Position numbers and translations under genes: made by a program
Part shown: in pieces, positions 13,666 to 49,160 of the stretch
Position numbering within the stretch: the stretch's first letter is position 1
How the letters are laid out: the number at the start of each line of letters is the position of its first letter
Notes under the pieces: generated by a model
Database searches by the model: none
Seen by the model: only the letters and a program-made list of their open reading frames with translations
Told to the model about the DNA's origin: nothing
Assembly (NCBI GenBank): GCA_007844125.1
Contig: CM017573.1
Coordinates: 10,948,715 to 11,012,714 of the forward strand
Length of the DNA stretch: 64,000 nucleotides
Origin: Sinonovacula constricta
Lineage: Eukaryota; Mollusca; Bivalvia; Cardiida; Solecurtidae
Direction of reading: 5' to 3'

Positions 13666-14135
13666 CTGCATACATAGAGGTATGTTTGTGCCTTGGGTGG
13701 GAACAGGCTCTACTTGTTAATTTTTACTTAAATGTCTGTGTTTTGGATTGGACACCTTAATGTTACCTTTGTTCACATCTATTGATACAGTTTGGATTGC
13801 CTGAGGGAGAGTAATAATATTGTTAAGATGAACACCTTTATTTGTGTCCCATAAACGCCTGCATTTATCAAGTCAACCGCGAGAATCTCTATATCTCAGA
13901 ATTCCTAACTGTTTTAATCTTGTGAGAATTGGAGGATTAGGTATATCTAATGTTGTCAACGCAATACTGTATAGAGTACACCGGTCATACTTTAAAATCC
14001 TTGATAACTGTTCACGCATTGTAGCTTCAGACAAATTACACTCAGGTAAAACTCTAATAGAATCACAAGCACAATTTTCAAAATCGATATTTCCAGAAAC
14101 CCACAGCAAAATCCCCCCAAAAAAACACAATTATC

Positions 14136-16639
14136 CTTTTGGTACACCTTTATATATATTCATGGCAATTTACAGTGTCGTACATATCCGACATATCATA
14201 GAAAAAGTCAATTTTCTGGAAGATCAAAACAATGCAGCCTACATATGGCGCGAAGATACTACATATGTTATGGTCAACAGAAAAGTGAATTGTGTTATTT
14301 TGAAAATTTTACATCTGCAATATTAGGCTTATTCCTGACATGATAGCCATCACCTCTGCACAAAGAAAGAATAAATATTGGGATAAAGGATCGCCTTTAC
14401 GACGGCCACGCTGTATATACAACACAACAAAATTCAATATGTTTTGTGCATTTTTTACTCCTGAGAACATTTGAAGAACTTTATAAGTGAAAGAGCAATA
14501 GATTTTTATTGATTAATATTAATATATCCGGTATCTTTCATTTCTCTTTGAGTAAAACATCAAATCGTATAGTAATCTGGAGTTTTTAGAAACATGCTTA
14601 CCTGAATTAACGCCTGGATATTGTTTAATTATTTCGATCAACCAATTTTAAACAGCAGTTTAAATATAGTACACAAAAGTGACCAATATCTTTTTCAGAA
14701 AAAAAAAGGCTTTTGTTTGGTTTTATCGCACACAGACACTTTGTCACTTAATAGATCATACGGCGCCGACTATGATGACGTTTAACGTAAATAGGATATA
14801 ATCAGATTAGAATTTAAATATGTGAGTAGAAGTATAAAAATATATGAGGTTAAAATCTTTAACTTTAAAATAATATTAATTATGGAAATGCAAGTTAGTA
14901 CACTTAAAAGTCTAACACTTCACAACGTTAGCATAATCGGCAAAATAAATCCAGACAAACCTGGACTTTAATTATTCTTAATTCTTTCTGTACTTTTTGA
15001 CATTTTTTAAACAATTTTCTATTTTACTTTCAACTGATTGTAAGACTTACAAGCCTATAATTATTATTATTATTATTATTATTATCATCATCATCATCTT
15101 CATTGTTGTTGTTCTTTAATCTCTGAGTGTGTTTGCTAGAAACTAGTGAGATACAACTTTTTCTTACATTTTCCTTATTCTTGTATCATCGTATGAATGT
15201 TTCGAACAATTTCACTTTGTGCGGCGGACTTCAAGAGAGTGTCTATATTTTTCTTGCTAGAAAATCAGATGTGAACACAAATCTCTTCTGAGCTTCTTCA
15301 GTGATAAGGGTAGAAGAGATATACGTTTTAAAAAGTATATTAATCATTACTGTACTTTATTGCACATGTTTCCTGTCCGATTCAGTAGCCTCGTTGCTGT
15401 CTTGAGTATATCATGTACACTAGCCACTAGCATTCCCATGAAAGAAAAAAGAACAGGTTTTCTTATCTTTGGTTTGAAACCTTTTTTCTTAATTTGATCC
15501 CGTCGTATTCCTTTTCAAGCAATTCAGATTCCTTAGATATAAGCGCATTTCCTGCCTTTACGCAAATTGTAAACAGAACAGATACAACACTTTTCAGATA
15601 AATTGACTATCATTTCGCCAAATTTGTCCTGCAATGATCCGAATGATTGTCTTACCATGAACAAACCGAAAGACGATTTGAAAAACTATTAATTGTAGTA
15701 CAATCATACTTTTTATTCACCTTTAACTAACAGGTCTATAGCATTTAATTTAAGACCTTGACAAACTATGTTACTTTTGGTTGTGTCGACTTCAAAAGCG
15801 TCACAAGATTTTAGAAATCTGAAATTTGCTAGCACTACGGATTGTCCGTGCATGGCCATTTCTCACTGCTAGTCTGGGGAAAAAGTGGTGCAGTAACTTG
15901 GAGATGGTATCATATCGAATCGGACAAGGTGCTTCAATTGTGTCCATGCATGCTTCAAATGCTAAAAGGACTATAACTTAATCTTTTATGAACCACATGT
16001 TCACATGATAATATAATGGAATGTAGGTATACATGAAGTACAGATTTATAAATAAACAACGCCGCACAGGAACCTCACTCAGTGATCAGATGAAAGGGGC
16101 AAACAGAAAGAAGAAACTGCTATTAAATCTGGTGTTCCACTGAGTATCCATTATATATTATGCCAATTTATTTGCTATATCCCATGCGGGGACTCTGCCA
16201 TCTGCTACTCTATACCGGGTTGTGTGGAGGTCATTCGTATCAACTCAGCATCTCAGTCTAAATTTACCACACGAGTTCAGAAAAAGTGGTTGCAATCGAA
16301 ATTTGGATTTAGATCACAGGGGTGTTATGTTGACGAAATAAATAACATTATACGCATACCATTTGTCGCTTAGAGTCTTAAAGTTGCTCCACTAAAACAG
16401 TCCTTTAAGCACTTTTTATGTATTCATGAATATTTCACCTTTTGGTGAATGTAGTTTTCCATGCATGTAATCATTTAATTCATTCATAAGGATTGGTACG
16501 TGTATTGTCCATTGATGGACCTTGGTCTTTGATTCCTCAATTACATCTACACCTAAACAACATGCTACAACAATTTACACTTCTTCTCTGGTATTATTTT
16601 GACTTAATTAAAAAATGACTATTTTTACTATCACCACTA
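14136..16639. other. No gene recognised
   Basis: I checked + strand acceptor-like sites here (for example about 14697 and 15734) for upstream Roco exons. The frames behind them close quickly or show no motif. Confidence 0.45.
15058..15115. repeat. (ATT)n(ATC)n microsatellite
   Basis: About ten ATT units are followed by ATC units and then TTG units. Confidence 0.95.
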
Positions 16640-17000
16640 TTGTGTAGTTCTTCTAATGGAAAAGATATTTTCCTCTTTTCTAGATACTATGTGGACATTA
16701 TATTTTCACTAAAGACGTCGTAACTGATAATCGGAGATAATAATCAGAGTAAACGTCAGCGCGTGAGATAGGTTTTCTTTTCAATGCATGTTTTAAGAAA
16801 TCCCCAAAGAAATACCTGGTTAGAGTTCTTTAAAACTGGTTTAAGCCCACCTTTGGCCGATTGATCCTTCAAAGGCGGTAACTGTTGGGCCTATCCATTC
16901 TTAATGACTCATCACAGATTTGTTCTTTGTTGTTTATTTTACTTGCATGTGAATAACTCTGTCGCGTTCTTTTGCAAATGTTGGTAAATGTCGGAATGCG
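16640..17000 (-). repeat. Dispersed repeat family A copy
   Basis: On + it reads TGTAGTTCTTCTAATGG, ACTATGTGGACATTATATTT, AAACTGGTTTAAGCCC, AAAGGCGGTAACTGTTGG and AATGACTCATCACAGATTTG, covering nearly the whole family in reverse. Confidence 0.75.
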
Positions 17001-17609
17001 CATATGACTTGGTAATATTTCCTTACTTATAAAAGTTTGCATAATGCATATAATGATAAAAAATGATAAAAAGAATGACAACACGTTTGATGTATGTCAT
17101 TGTTTTGTATTGCTTCGCTAGTTGATGATTGCATCTTTCTATCTCACTATCTGACACTATGTCTATCGGTGTATGAGCAATGGAAGATTCAGTTCTTTAT
17201 ACAAGGCTCAGTTGTATCACAGCCTCGGACTGAACCTAAGATGCGTATCGGGGCCATTGTAATGCATACGGTACCTAAAAAGCCAATATTCCATACAAGG
17301 TGGTTCTCATCACTGGAAATAGGGCGGTTAAGACTGATCTTGACATGGTCTTTATATTGTGCCATATGCCTAGATAATTGAGCAAAACATCATATTTTCA
17401 TCTGCTCTAAGAAATAAGCATCTAGCACAACCAGTTCTTCAACAAGGTCCATACTAGGGCAGTGCAAAATGTATGTGCACTTATTCAAATGGTTTGATAA
17501 AAGGGTGTACATTTTCTTTGCAAAAATACAACATAAAAGACATGACCTACTTGTACATAATTTTGACAATACTATATAGGCTTATTTTTGTTTTTGGTCA
17601 TAGGAGATC
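17001..17609. other. No gene recognised
   Basis: A + frame at 17094-17381 (95 codons) has no recognisable domain and no convincing splice sites. Confidence 0.45.
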
Positions 17610-17910
17610 AGGGCATAAAGGTGGTATCCGACAGGTTGAACCCTTTTTTCTCTCAAATAACCAAAATAAGCCAATGTTACATGAAAAGTACCTGCAAAAT
17701 GATGTCCAATGACGTCCTAGATCTGTGTGAACATTCAAACCTAAATCCCCACATCTTCATTGCAAACAGGTATTTCCTATCCGAGCGACGCTACAGAGAG
17801 CTCTTTAAAAACTTACAAAACCACGAGACAACTTACCTTTGAGATCACGTTATAAAGTCATCCGGGTAATCCGCTCTGACGTCGATATCTATTTTATCAG
17901 AGAGGAATAT
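17610..17910 (+). repeat. Dispersed repeat family B, copy without microsatellite
   Basis: ATAAAGGTGGTATCCGACAG is followed by GTTGAACCCTTTTTTCTCTC. It runs about 300 bp to ATATCTATTTTATCAGAGAG. Open frames over this stretch are incidental. Confidence 0.7.
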
Positions 17911-18803
17911 CGAGCTTTTTATACTGCTGGAAAGACAACACATGCAGAACGACTTTTTCGCGATTATTTCAGTGCTTCGGTATTTGATATAGGCAACTGT
18001 CAGATACAACTTTTACAGCTTAAAATGTATACAAATTGTGTTTCGTGTTCCCTAATTTTATGTCATACTTGACTATGAGAAACATATACATCAATGTACG
18101 TATGTATGTGTCAGGTGTATTTTACAACATGAGTGAATTTGAGGGTCATTACTTTATTTGCTTGGAAATCACTCTTATTATTTTAATTTAACTTTTTCAG
18201 AGTAAATTCATGTATTATTAGGCATGAATGTAGATACTTGATACTTGACAGAGTAAAGGTACCAATAAGTTCTAGCAAATCTATATCTACTCGTACATAT
18301 ATTTATATAGAAGATAGAATTCTGGTTTTGTGAGTGCTTAAATTACTAGAATATAACGTGTTTTATTTTATTTAAGATTAAGTGTAAGTATTAAGAATGT
18401 CATATTATGAGGTTTGTCAAATGCAAATTCCATACAACACAATATTGGCGTAACAAAATAACGTCATACTTTTATATAGCGATTAAAAGAAAGAATTTTA
18501 TGCACAACCAGTTTGCATTGTTTATTTCCTAATATAACATGGTAAGGGAGTTGAAAAGTATGCAAATACAAGCTGCATGATATTTTCCTGTTATGCATAT
18601 GATAATAAACAGTTATTTTCTTCCTTCACCGGTATTGTCACTTTGACCATATACTTCTATAATTTTATGAACTTATGATCAGACCGCTGGTACATATACT
18701 TGAGCGTTAGCAGCCGTACGGTTCATTCGAACTGTAAATGAAACATTTATTCGTGACTAGTGATTATTTTATGATTCTTTTTTAATGTTTTACCTTTAAT
18801 TTA
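17911..18803. other. Probable Roco intron or 5' flank
   Basis: AT-rich, without a supported exon. It ends at an acceptor-like TTATTTAG followed by GTTGACAA at 18812, which resembles the start of the exon at 18917 but runs into a stop. Confidence 0.4.
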
Positions 18804-18916
18804 TTATTTAGGTTGACAAAATCGTTCTATACCAGGCAAAAGGAAATGCACACCTTTAAAATGTAAATTATGGCATGCTTTTATTCTTGAACTCTTTCTC
18901 TCATTTCTACTTTTAG

Positions 18917-41413
<22,497 letters not shown>

Positions 41414-43829
41414 ACCGCGAAATTTGCTTTGATACCATATCGCAGAAGTGTAGACAGGGAATACACCGGGAAGAAATATATTAAGTTTTATTGATTACAG
41501 TAGTAATGGTAAGATATAAATATAGAAAACATATTACATATAAATTCAGTTAATTAAGCGGGTTGCAGCACAGATGATGGGCCGATAATATGAAGAAAAT
41601 GGGGAGTCGGGCGTCAACATTTTGCCTTAAAGTGTATTAATTGTGTTGTGTTAATATGTTGTAGATCATAACTTGGAAATGTATAATGGATTTGTAGAGA
41701 GATTAAACTATCACTGTAGCCTATTCTGTTAGGTTTCCACATTTGGATGTTCCGATCTTCCCGTGCAAAACGTATGTGTGGTACATTTATATAAAGCTTT
41801 CATCCTGGCGGATTATAAACAATGCTTCTTTTTTCTGAAATTAGGATACAAATGCGTTGCCTTGATTGGTACTATGATTATGATTGTTTGCTTATTAAAA
41901 TATGCTCCCTATTAAACAATTCATTTGTTCACATTTGAATCTGTATCCACGCATGCTTTTATACGATTTATCTATCATACCAATGTATATGGTAACTAAA
42001 GAATTGTATTCATCTATTGAATCGGTGCCATTCACATGAGCCTCGTCTTCGTCCCGGATAATATTCCTTTTGTCATATGTTGCTGTTCTGAAGTATAATT
42101 TTGAGACAATTGAGCATATAACTAGTTTACTGTCCACTTTGTATTGATAAACATTCTTGGGTGCCTTTAACATGGTGCTTTTAATAATGCTTTGGTAAAT
42201 GGAATACTTTCTTCTAGATGGTTAGTGAATAGGGGTATAGATTGTATTTTCTTCAGGGCGTTTTAAGCTTTGATACAGGATACTGTTTATATTATACCGT
42301 TGGCTGATGCACTGAGTAGATAAATGCTAACAACAGTCATATTTTCCCTTTGGGTTAGGTTAGGTTGTTCTGTTCGATAACGATAACTATCAAGATAACA
42401 CGTATTGTCCTTACACTTGTTTTCGTCAACAGCCAAGATAGATACTCAAGAAAGTTACTTTCATGCTAATGTTAGGAACCAGTCGGGTTGCATTTTTCTA
42501 AGTAAGTCTTTTTCAGCTTCCTACTAACTGTACTATGTGAAAGCCGGAAGCATAATTTCTAATATGCTTTCCATTACTTGTTCCTATTGTGATGTAGAAT
42601 TAACTAATAATAATTTTCTAAAGTATAAATATACGATTTTTCATGAGGGTTTGTATAGAATAACTATGAATGTTTTTTGGAAGATTTAAAATACGTAAAT
42701 CAATATTTACAAGATGTCTTTTGTCATCTGTAATCTGCTGGTCGTTTGCTAAGGAGGCGCCTGAAATCCAACTCATATTTAATGATATGTGTTTTGCTTT
42801 AATCACTTGCTATGATTTGAAAACGTTACAAAATAGCATCCAAGTAATATTGATTTTTATTTTCAAGGATTGATTTTGCAAAACAAAAATGCATATGCTT
42901 TAAAAGCCTGCTTTATTTACTACGTTTCATTTGTTCCATGAGAGGTCTAGACGGAACTTGAAATTTAGATGAATAACACTATGCTCATTGTATTCTCCTG
43001 CAAACAGGATGATGTGAGATTGTATATGTATTGATTTCCTTATTTGTGTTCTTAAATGTATGTGTTAAACACTGAATTGGAATGGCTCCTCTAATAATGC
43101 CCTCTGTTATGTATGAGTTATAGTTAACCAACCCTCTTTTTTATCATAGATTGGAATAAAACACTATTTCTAAACATATTGTATTTGTAAAACGTCGTTA
43201 AACCATATATAATGCATTGTATAGACTGCATTTAATTGATTATTGGAACTCTGTGTAAATGATTTCGAAATGCCCTTTGTTCTGACTCATGGCTATACAT
43301 GCTTTGTATATAAGGGAGCGATGGTTTATTCTATGCATCATTTTGGTAAATGTAGATAGGGAAAGCATTAACGGGAAGCACCAAAGATTTGCGTCTAGCT
43401 ACTATTCAGCAGTACTACCTTCTTCCCTAATAACAAACCGTCAAAACAAAAGAAATATGATGGTATAATGTATTATCTTAATTGCTGACAAACTTTGTGT
43501 GGACATTCACGCGTTTGCAGGCGTTACTCGTGATACCGTCATAAGCCTGCTATTGGAGATGTTGAACTTCTAACCACGTGATTCTAGTAGTCTCGTTCAT
43601 CAGTGTATCAGCTTTATAAAAATAAATAACATGTCACATTCCCTGCTCCCAACACACACCCTACCCCCGTCATGAAAAAATGACAGTTTTGCTTATTCAA
43701 TGTCATGTTTGGAATGTTACCCATTTCCTTTTCTTATAACTTATATTCGTTTAGGCTACTTCGAACCATACACGATAGATAGTTAAAATGAAAACACAAT
43801 ATCAAGGCAAGGGAACGCAAGGGAAAGTA
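41414..43829 (+). other. 3' flank / possible 3' UTR of the Roco gene
   Basis: AT-rich, with no frame of recognisable family. Candidate poly(A) signals on the + strand are ATTAAA at 41702 and AATAAA at about 43155. The transcript end cannot be fixed. Confidence 0.4.
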
Positions 43830-44365
43830 AATTATTGGAATTATTTTTTATCATATGCATTGGAAGTATTTTGAATCATATGTATTGCAACTATTTTTGG
43901 ATCATATGTATTGGAATTATTTTGTATGATATGTATTGGACCTATTTTGAATCATACGTATTGGAACTATTTTTTGATCATATGTATTGAATTATTTTTT
44001 AATCATATGTATTGGACGTATTTTTTATCATATGCATTAGACGTATTTTGAATCATATGTATTGGACCTATTTTGAATCATATGTATTGGAATTATTTTG
44101 TTTCACATGTATTGGGCGTGTTTGGAATCATATGAATTGGAATTATGTTGTTTCACATGAATTGAAATTTAATTTTGAATCATATGTATTGGAAGTATTT
44201 TGAATCATATGTAATTGAAGTATTTTGAATCCTAATTTTGGACGTATTTTGAATCAGATATTGGAAATTTGAATCATATGTATTGGAAGTATTTTGTATA
44301 ATATGTATTGAAAGTAATTTATGTAATATGCAAGTATTGTGTATCATATGTATTGGATGATTTTA
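43830..44365 (+). repeat. ~26-bp minisatellite (CATATGTATTGG units)
   Basis: About twenty units with TTTTGAATCATATGTATTGG and short insertions or deletions. It lies about 2.4 kb beyond the Roco stop codon. Confidence 0.92.
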
Positions 44366-45439
44366 TAATTTAGGGTCATATCGATACATGCTTAATTATG
44401 TTTTAATTTGAATAATTGTATAAAGCACTGTTTATTTTTAAGTATGCATACTTGTTTATTTAACAATGTACCATTTGGATATACAAATCCAGATGTCAAA
44501 TTATCAAGGGCTCAATTAAAAGTGTCCAAAACTAAGAATAGTTATTTCCTGCCAATTCAACAATTTTACTTTTTCTTCACGGATTATGTAATTTGATTGT
44601 TTGTGTACCAAAATATAACACGAAATAAAAGCCAATTGTATTTTGAATGGTAGTAATATAAATACAAATCGTTTTATTTAGCTAAGCATTTCAAATTAAT
44701 TATTAAACGATACGGGTTCGTCTTATTTCAAACCAAGGTCATGTTTGGCAACGTTTTACATGGCAATTAAACTGCACTGACACATTTTGTGAGCCCATTT
44801 ACTATGTATACGTAGGATAAATCCACATTTTACTGTTTGTACTATTTTGTCAATTATGCATGCGTGTCTGGATTTGTGCAGTATTATAGGAAAGACACAT
44901 ATGGTGAATGCTTTATACAATAATTTGAAGATTATACCTTAGAAAAATGACTATTTGTTTTATTTCTTCCAATCAAATATTAATATTAAAATATAAAAAG
45001 CTAATTACCATTTTTTAAAGTTAAATGGGGCTTTTATGTTGATGTTGTTTTTTTCTTCAAAAAACAATATTGCCATATGTGCAATAGTGTCGGTCGTTGG
45101 GATGATTTGTAAGACTATTGCACTGTAAACCTTTATTATAAACTACACGATATGTTTGTTTCTTCATATTATATTCATGTCATAGTTTTACAGCCTTCGT
45201 GATTAAATTAATACGCATCTGAACTCGAAACCGTGATATATTGAGTGTTAGACCACGGAAACTTAAAATCTGTTTTCAAAATATTATTGCATTTATATTT
45301 TATTCATGCCACTGTCCTGCTACCGATTGTAATCAAACTCTGTATTGTTGTTTAAAAAATGGGAAATGTATTTAGCCAATACTTGAAATTAACTTACTCT
45401 GACAAAGGCATCTAACACAATAATTCGACTTAATCGTTT
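44366..45439. other. No gene recognised
   Basis: AT-rich unique sequence without long frames or clear repeats. Confidence 0.5.
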
Positions 45440-45666
45440 CAGTAGCATGTGATTTTGCAAATCCCATAAATTGTCGTCGATCATTATAATTTTTGAAGCA
45501 TGAGATTTTGTAATTTGGATGAATTTTAGCCGGTCATTAGAATTTAGAAGCAAGTTATTTGGTTTTAATATGAATCCATTAGAATGTTAGATGCATGTGA
45601 TTATTTTTTATTCGTATAAATTTTTCGCAGATTATCAGAATCTTAGATGCATGTGTTCTTAGATTA
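45440..45666 (+). repeat. ~56-bp minisatellite, left part
   Basis: Units carry AGCATGTGATTTTG, AATTTGGATGAATTTT and GCCGGTCATTAGAATTT, with drift. It is interrupted by the 145-bp-unit element. Confidence 0.75.
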
Positions 45667-47263
45667 CCTGAGCACAACTTGCTCTATGTGAGCTTTTTTG
45701 TTACCCCCTCGTCTGTTGTCCGTCGTCCGGCGTCAACAAATTAGCCTGTGAACACGCTACAGGCTAGACTTTTTATCTAATCTTCATAAAACTTGGTCAG
45801 TAAGTATGTCTGCATGGTGTTTTGAAGGAGTTCATTATTGGATCAACTGGGGTCAAACACTAGGACAAAAAGGTCGAACTTTAGGAAAAACTTGTGAACA
45901 TGTATGACTCAATGTACACCAAATTTAGTCAGAATGTTTGGCTGCATGGCTTCTTGAAGGAGTTCATAACCGGGTCACGTGGTGTTAAAACGTAGGTCAT
46001 TAGGTAATATCTTAAAAAAAAGATTGTGAACACATTAGAGGCCCCATTTATGGCCCAGTCTTCACCAAGCTTGATCATAATAATTGGGTGCATGAAATCT
46101 TGGAGAGGTTCATGTTTGGGACACGTGGTGTCAAGAAATAGTTCACTATGTGAACTCTTAGAAAAAGCTTGTGAAACACACTAGAGGCCACATGTGTAGC
46201 CCAATCTTCACCACACTTGGACATAATTGTCTGCATGAAGTCTTGGAGGAGTTCGTTATTAGGTCACGTTGGATCAAAAGATAGGACACTGGGTCAAATT
46301 TTAGAAAAGTTTTTAAACAAACTGGAGGCCACATTTATTGCGATATCTTCACCAAACTTGGTCAGTGTGTTTGTCGACATAAAATCTTGGAGGAATTCGT
46401 TAGTGGGTCACGTGGATAAAAAAGTAGGTCACTAGGTCATATTTTATCAAAAGCTTTAGCACGCTATAGGCCCCATTTATGGACCAATATTTTTCAAACG
46501 TGACCATAACGTTTGCATGCATGAAATCTTGAATGAATTCATAACTGGGTCACTTGGGATCAAGAAGTAGGTCACGAGGTAAAATCTTAGAAAACGTTTG
46601 TCAGCGCACTAGAGGCTACATGTGTAGCCCAATCTTCAACACATTTGGATCGATTGAGTGTCTGCCTGAATTCTTGGGGACGTTTATTATTGGGTCCCGC
46701 CCGGTCAAAAGGCAGGTCAATAGATCAAACTTTATAAACAGCTTGTGAAAGGACTATAGGCCCCATTTATGGTCCAATCTTCACCAAACTTCATCAGATA
46801 GGGGTCAACAATTAGGTCACTTGGTCAAATCATAGAAAAAGCTTGTGAACGCAGACGAGGCCACATGTATAACCCAATCTTCACCAAACTTAGTCAGAAT
46901 TTTTGTCTTCATGGAATCTTCGATTAGTCCGTAACTAGCTTACGTGAGGTCAAAACGTAGGTCACTAGGTCAATTCTTAGAAAAAAAAATGTGTGGACAC
47001 ACTAGAGGTCACATTTAGGGTGCAATCTTCACCAAACATGGCTAGAATGTTTGCCGGTAGGAAATCTTATATATGTTTTGAAGTAGGTCACATGGAGTTA
47101 GGAGGCCACTAGGTAAATTTATAGAAAATGTTATCAGCCTTGTGGCCACAGTAATAGTCCACTCTTCAACGAAGATGTCTAAAGTAAATTACTTAACGCC
47201 AGATATGAGCCTATTAATAGACTGTTTCCTCAGGCGAGCGATTATGGCCATTATAGCCCTCTT
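45667..47263 (+). mobile_element. Mollusc-type repeat element with internal ~145-bp tandem units
   Basis: It begins near CCTGAGCACAACTTGCTC, passes GTTGTCCGTCGTCCGGCGTC, then carries about ten units of ~145 bp. The unit words are GGTCACTAGGTCAAA, GAGGCCACATTTATGG, AATCTTCACCAAACTTGGTC and GAAATCTTGGAGGAGTTC. It ends near CAGGCGAGCGATTATGGCC. This start, core and end recur in many mollusc genomes (my knowledge, not searched). It is inserted inside a ~56-bp minisatellite. There is no coding capacity. Confidence 0.8.
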
Positions 47264-47405
47264 TTTTATTTGGAGCAATTTTCACCTATCATTAGAATTT
47301 TAGGGCAATCTGTTTTTATTTTGATACATTTTTGCCGATTATGTGAATTTTAGAAGCACGTGATTTTGACTTGGACCAATTTTCGCCGATAATATTTGAA
47401 AATGA
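47264..47405 (+). repeat. ~56-bp minisatellite, right part
   Basis: The same words resume (GAAGCACGTGATTTTG, TTGGACCAATTTTCGCCGAT), showing that the element at 45667-47263 split an existing array. Confidence 0.75.
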
Positions 47406-47829
47406 AATTTTCGTATATAAAATTAACTTGTTTATACGAGAGATTCCGAGAAGAACTATTTACATTATCGCGTATAGTGAGGTGACCTGCTCAGATATGG
47501 GCTTACCGTTTACGATCACTCGTAGGCATGTTATCCAGGCACATGCGTGTGGAAGGCCAGCACAGCAGTCATCCCGACTGACCTGTGCCGAAAGCAAAGA
47601 CAGCTTTCCGCATAAAAACAGATAAAGACAACAGAAGCTATTAAGGACATAATTATCATGCCATCATACACTGACCAGACGAATGTCATAGGTGACCTAG
47701 GTCTTATATCATCGAATGGCAGTGTTAGTTCATTCACCTGTATTTCCTTTGAATAAAGCTCAACTTTTAAAACGAATGGCAGGCTATAGAATGAGTTGTA
47801 CTGCGCGGGTACTGGTGATTTATGCCATA
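47406..47829. other. No gene recognised
   Basis: Somewhat more GC-balanced than its surroundings. A - strand frame 47531-47737 has one hydrophobic segment (MIIMSLIASVVFICFYA), and a + frame 47371-47625 overlaps it. Neither shows a known motif. Confidence 0.4.
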
Positions 47830-48350
47830 TTATGGGGTATAATATAGCTTAGAGCAGTATACTATGGTATACATGTATGATCTGGACAATATATTATTGT
47901 AAGAGGGGGTATAATATAACTTAGAGCAGTATAATACGGTATACATAAATGGTCTGGACAGTCTATTATTGTCTGAGGGGGTATAATATAGCTTAGAGCA
48001 GTGTAATATGGTATACATGTTTGATCTGGACAAGCATATTACTGAGGAGCAATAATATAGCTTAGAGTGGTATGATATGGTATATATGTATGACCTGGAC
48101 AGTAAAATATTGCTTGATGGGTATAGCTTAGGATAGTATATTTCAGTCCTGGCATGGTATATTATGGTATGAAGAGGCATAATATTGTCTACAAGTAGTA
48201 TACTATGGTTTTAGAGGATGGTCTTAGGGCAGTATAATATGGTCTTAAAACATAATAATACATGTATTTCCTGGACAATAAAATGACCATAGGGGTAGTT
48301 TAATATCGCCCTTAAACAATATAGTATAATATAATGCATATATGGCCTAC
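47830..48350 (+). repeat. ~71-bp minisatellite
   Basis: About six drifting units with GTATAATATAGCTTAGAGCA, AATATGGTATACATGTATGA and TCTGGACA. The words TATAGT/GGTAT and CTGG overlap in flavour with the downstream arrays, but direct relation is uncertain. Frames on the - strand here (Tyr/Ser-rich) are repeat products. Confidence 0.85.
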
Positions 48351-49060
48351 GATGTAAATATGGGAGATGGCTAGAAAGAGTATAATCTAGATTGGGGAGA
48401 TATAACACGTTTTTGTCTTGAACATAAAGCTGATTATGAGAGCAGCAGAAAAATATACCTGTAGACCTAGGATGAGATCTGGCATCTATTAAACTGCCAA
48501 TAGAGGTTACATGCATGACCTGATGATGACACATACTGGCTGGATGGGTTCTGAGCCCACGTGAGGATGTGGTAAGAATAAAAGCATCTCCAAGACAGCG
48601 ACCCTACCTAGCATGGTATATTATCATGAATGCCATGGCACTTCACACTGTATGAGATTGCCCCAACAACAGTGCAAGAATTGAACAGATTTGTTCAACT
48701 AAGAGTTGTACCTTTTTTGTACCTTTATTATATATAATATGCCAACTGCGGATAAGTTCTCAGCTTTTATGACATGTTTTTTTTTTTTAACATATTAACT
48801 CTTAACAATACTACATTTTATTTTGTTGATTTGGGTTGTTTTCTAAAATTCAATTTCTTTCGTACTTTTTGCATTTCAATGTTGACACTTTTGGCATATG
48901 ACGTCATGGCATTGTATGGCGTCATTAAATTGTTCTTATTTCATATCAGCGCTTGGGCTGTTTTATTTCAAATTACTCTCGATGCAGGTGCTTGCTGTTA
49001 GTTGTTTCACTTTGACGGGATATTTTTATTGGCATTGTTTGTTTGATAGAAAAACCTTCA
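48351..49060. other. No gene recognised
   Basis: A mostly unique stretch between arrays. A hydrophobic frame at 48774-49001 starts in a poly-T tract and shows no family pattern. Confidence 0.5.
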
Positions 49061-49160
49061 GGAAATGCGAGGTTGGAGCGCTCCACAAACCAGGTTTAAG
49101 CACCCCAATCGGCCCTTTTGCCGACTGACCGTTCCAAGGTGGTAACTGATGAGGTTTTTT
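49060..49160 (-). repeat. Dispersed repeat family A, core only
   Basis: CAGGTTTAAGCACCCCAATC, TTTTGCCGACTGACCGTTCC and AAGGTGGTAACTG. It is the only copy right of 25 kb. Confidence 0.75.

Larger units (their letters stand above)
10435..14135 (-). mobile_element. CR1-like non-LTR retrotransposon (LINE), degenerate
   Basis: Read on the - strand, fragments appear in the right order. First comes an N-terminal piece containing LTRLKQLGILRYRDSRG, then an endonuclease domain (NPRSVKNKTLSLCDYI, then VAIIETWLG). Next are a pre-RT region, RT motif A (LDLSAAFDTIDH), RT motif C (YADDSQLY), and the C-terminal piece LHWLPIDCRIKYTILTLTYK with APLYI. The 3' end at about 10435-10500 has the ATTTATTTATTATT-type tail beside CCAAAGGTGGTTTACA, as in fish and mollusc CR1-like elements. 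Frameshifts and stops make it inactive. I see no clear target-site duplication. Confidence 0.88.

Noticed and set aside
14070..14130. Ribosome-skipping 2A-like peptide at the LINE N-terminus (ILLWVSGNIDFENC)
   Set aside because: The LL..SGNI part resembles 2A regions found in some LINEs, but the essential NPG-P end is absent (ENCACD), so no skipping can be claimed.
13844..14326. 160-codon + strand frame
   Set aside because: It lies antisense to the N-terminal part of the CR1-like LINE, whose reading on the - strand is clear.
17094..17842. Upstream Roco exons or another gene
   Set aside because: Frames of 79-95 codons lack LRR, ankyrin or TIR patterns and good splice borders, and the right half is a family B repeat.
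46217..46748. Small proteins of 64-72 codons
   Set aside because: They are translations of the ~145-bp tandem units.
47830..48534. Tyr/Ser-rich frames of 116 and 107 codons on the - strand
   Set aside because: They follow the ~71-bp repeat and degenerate flanks; no domain and no start context.
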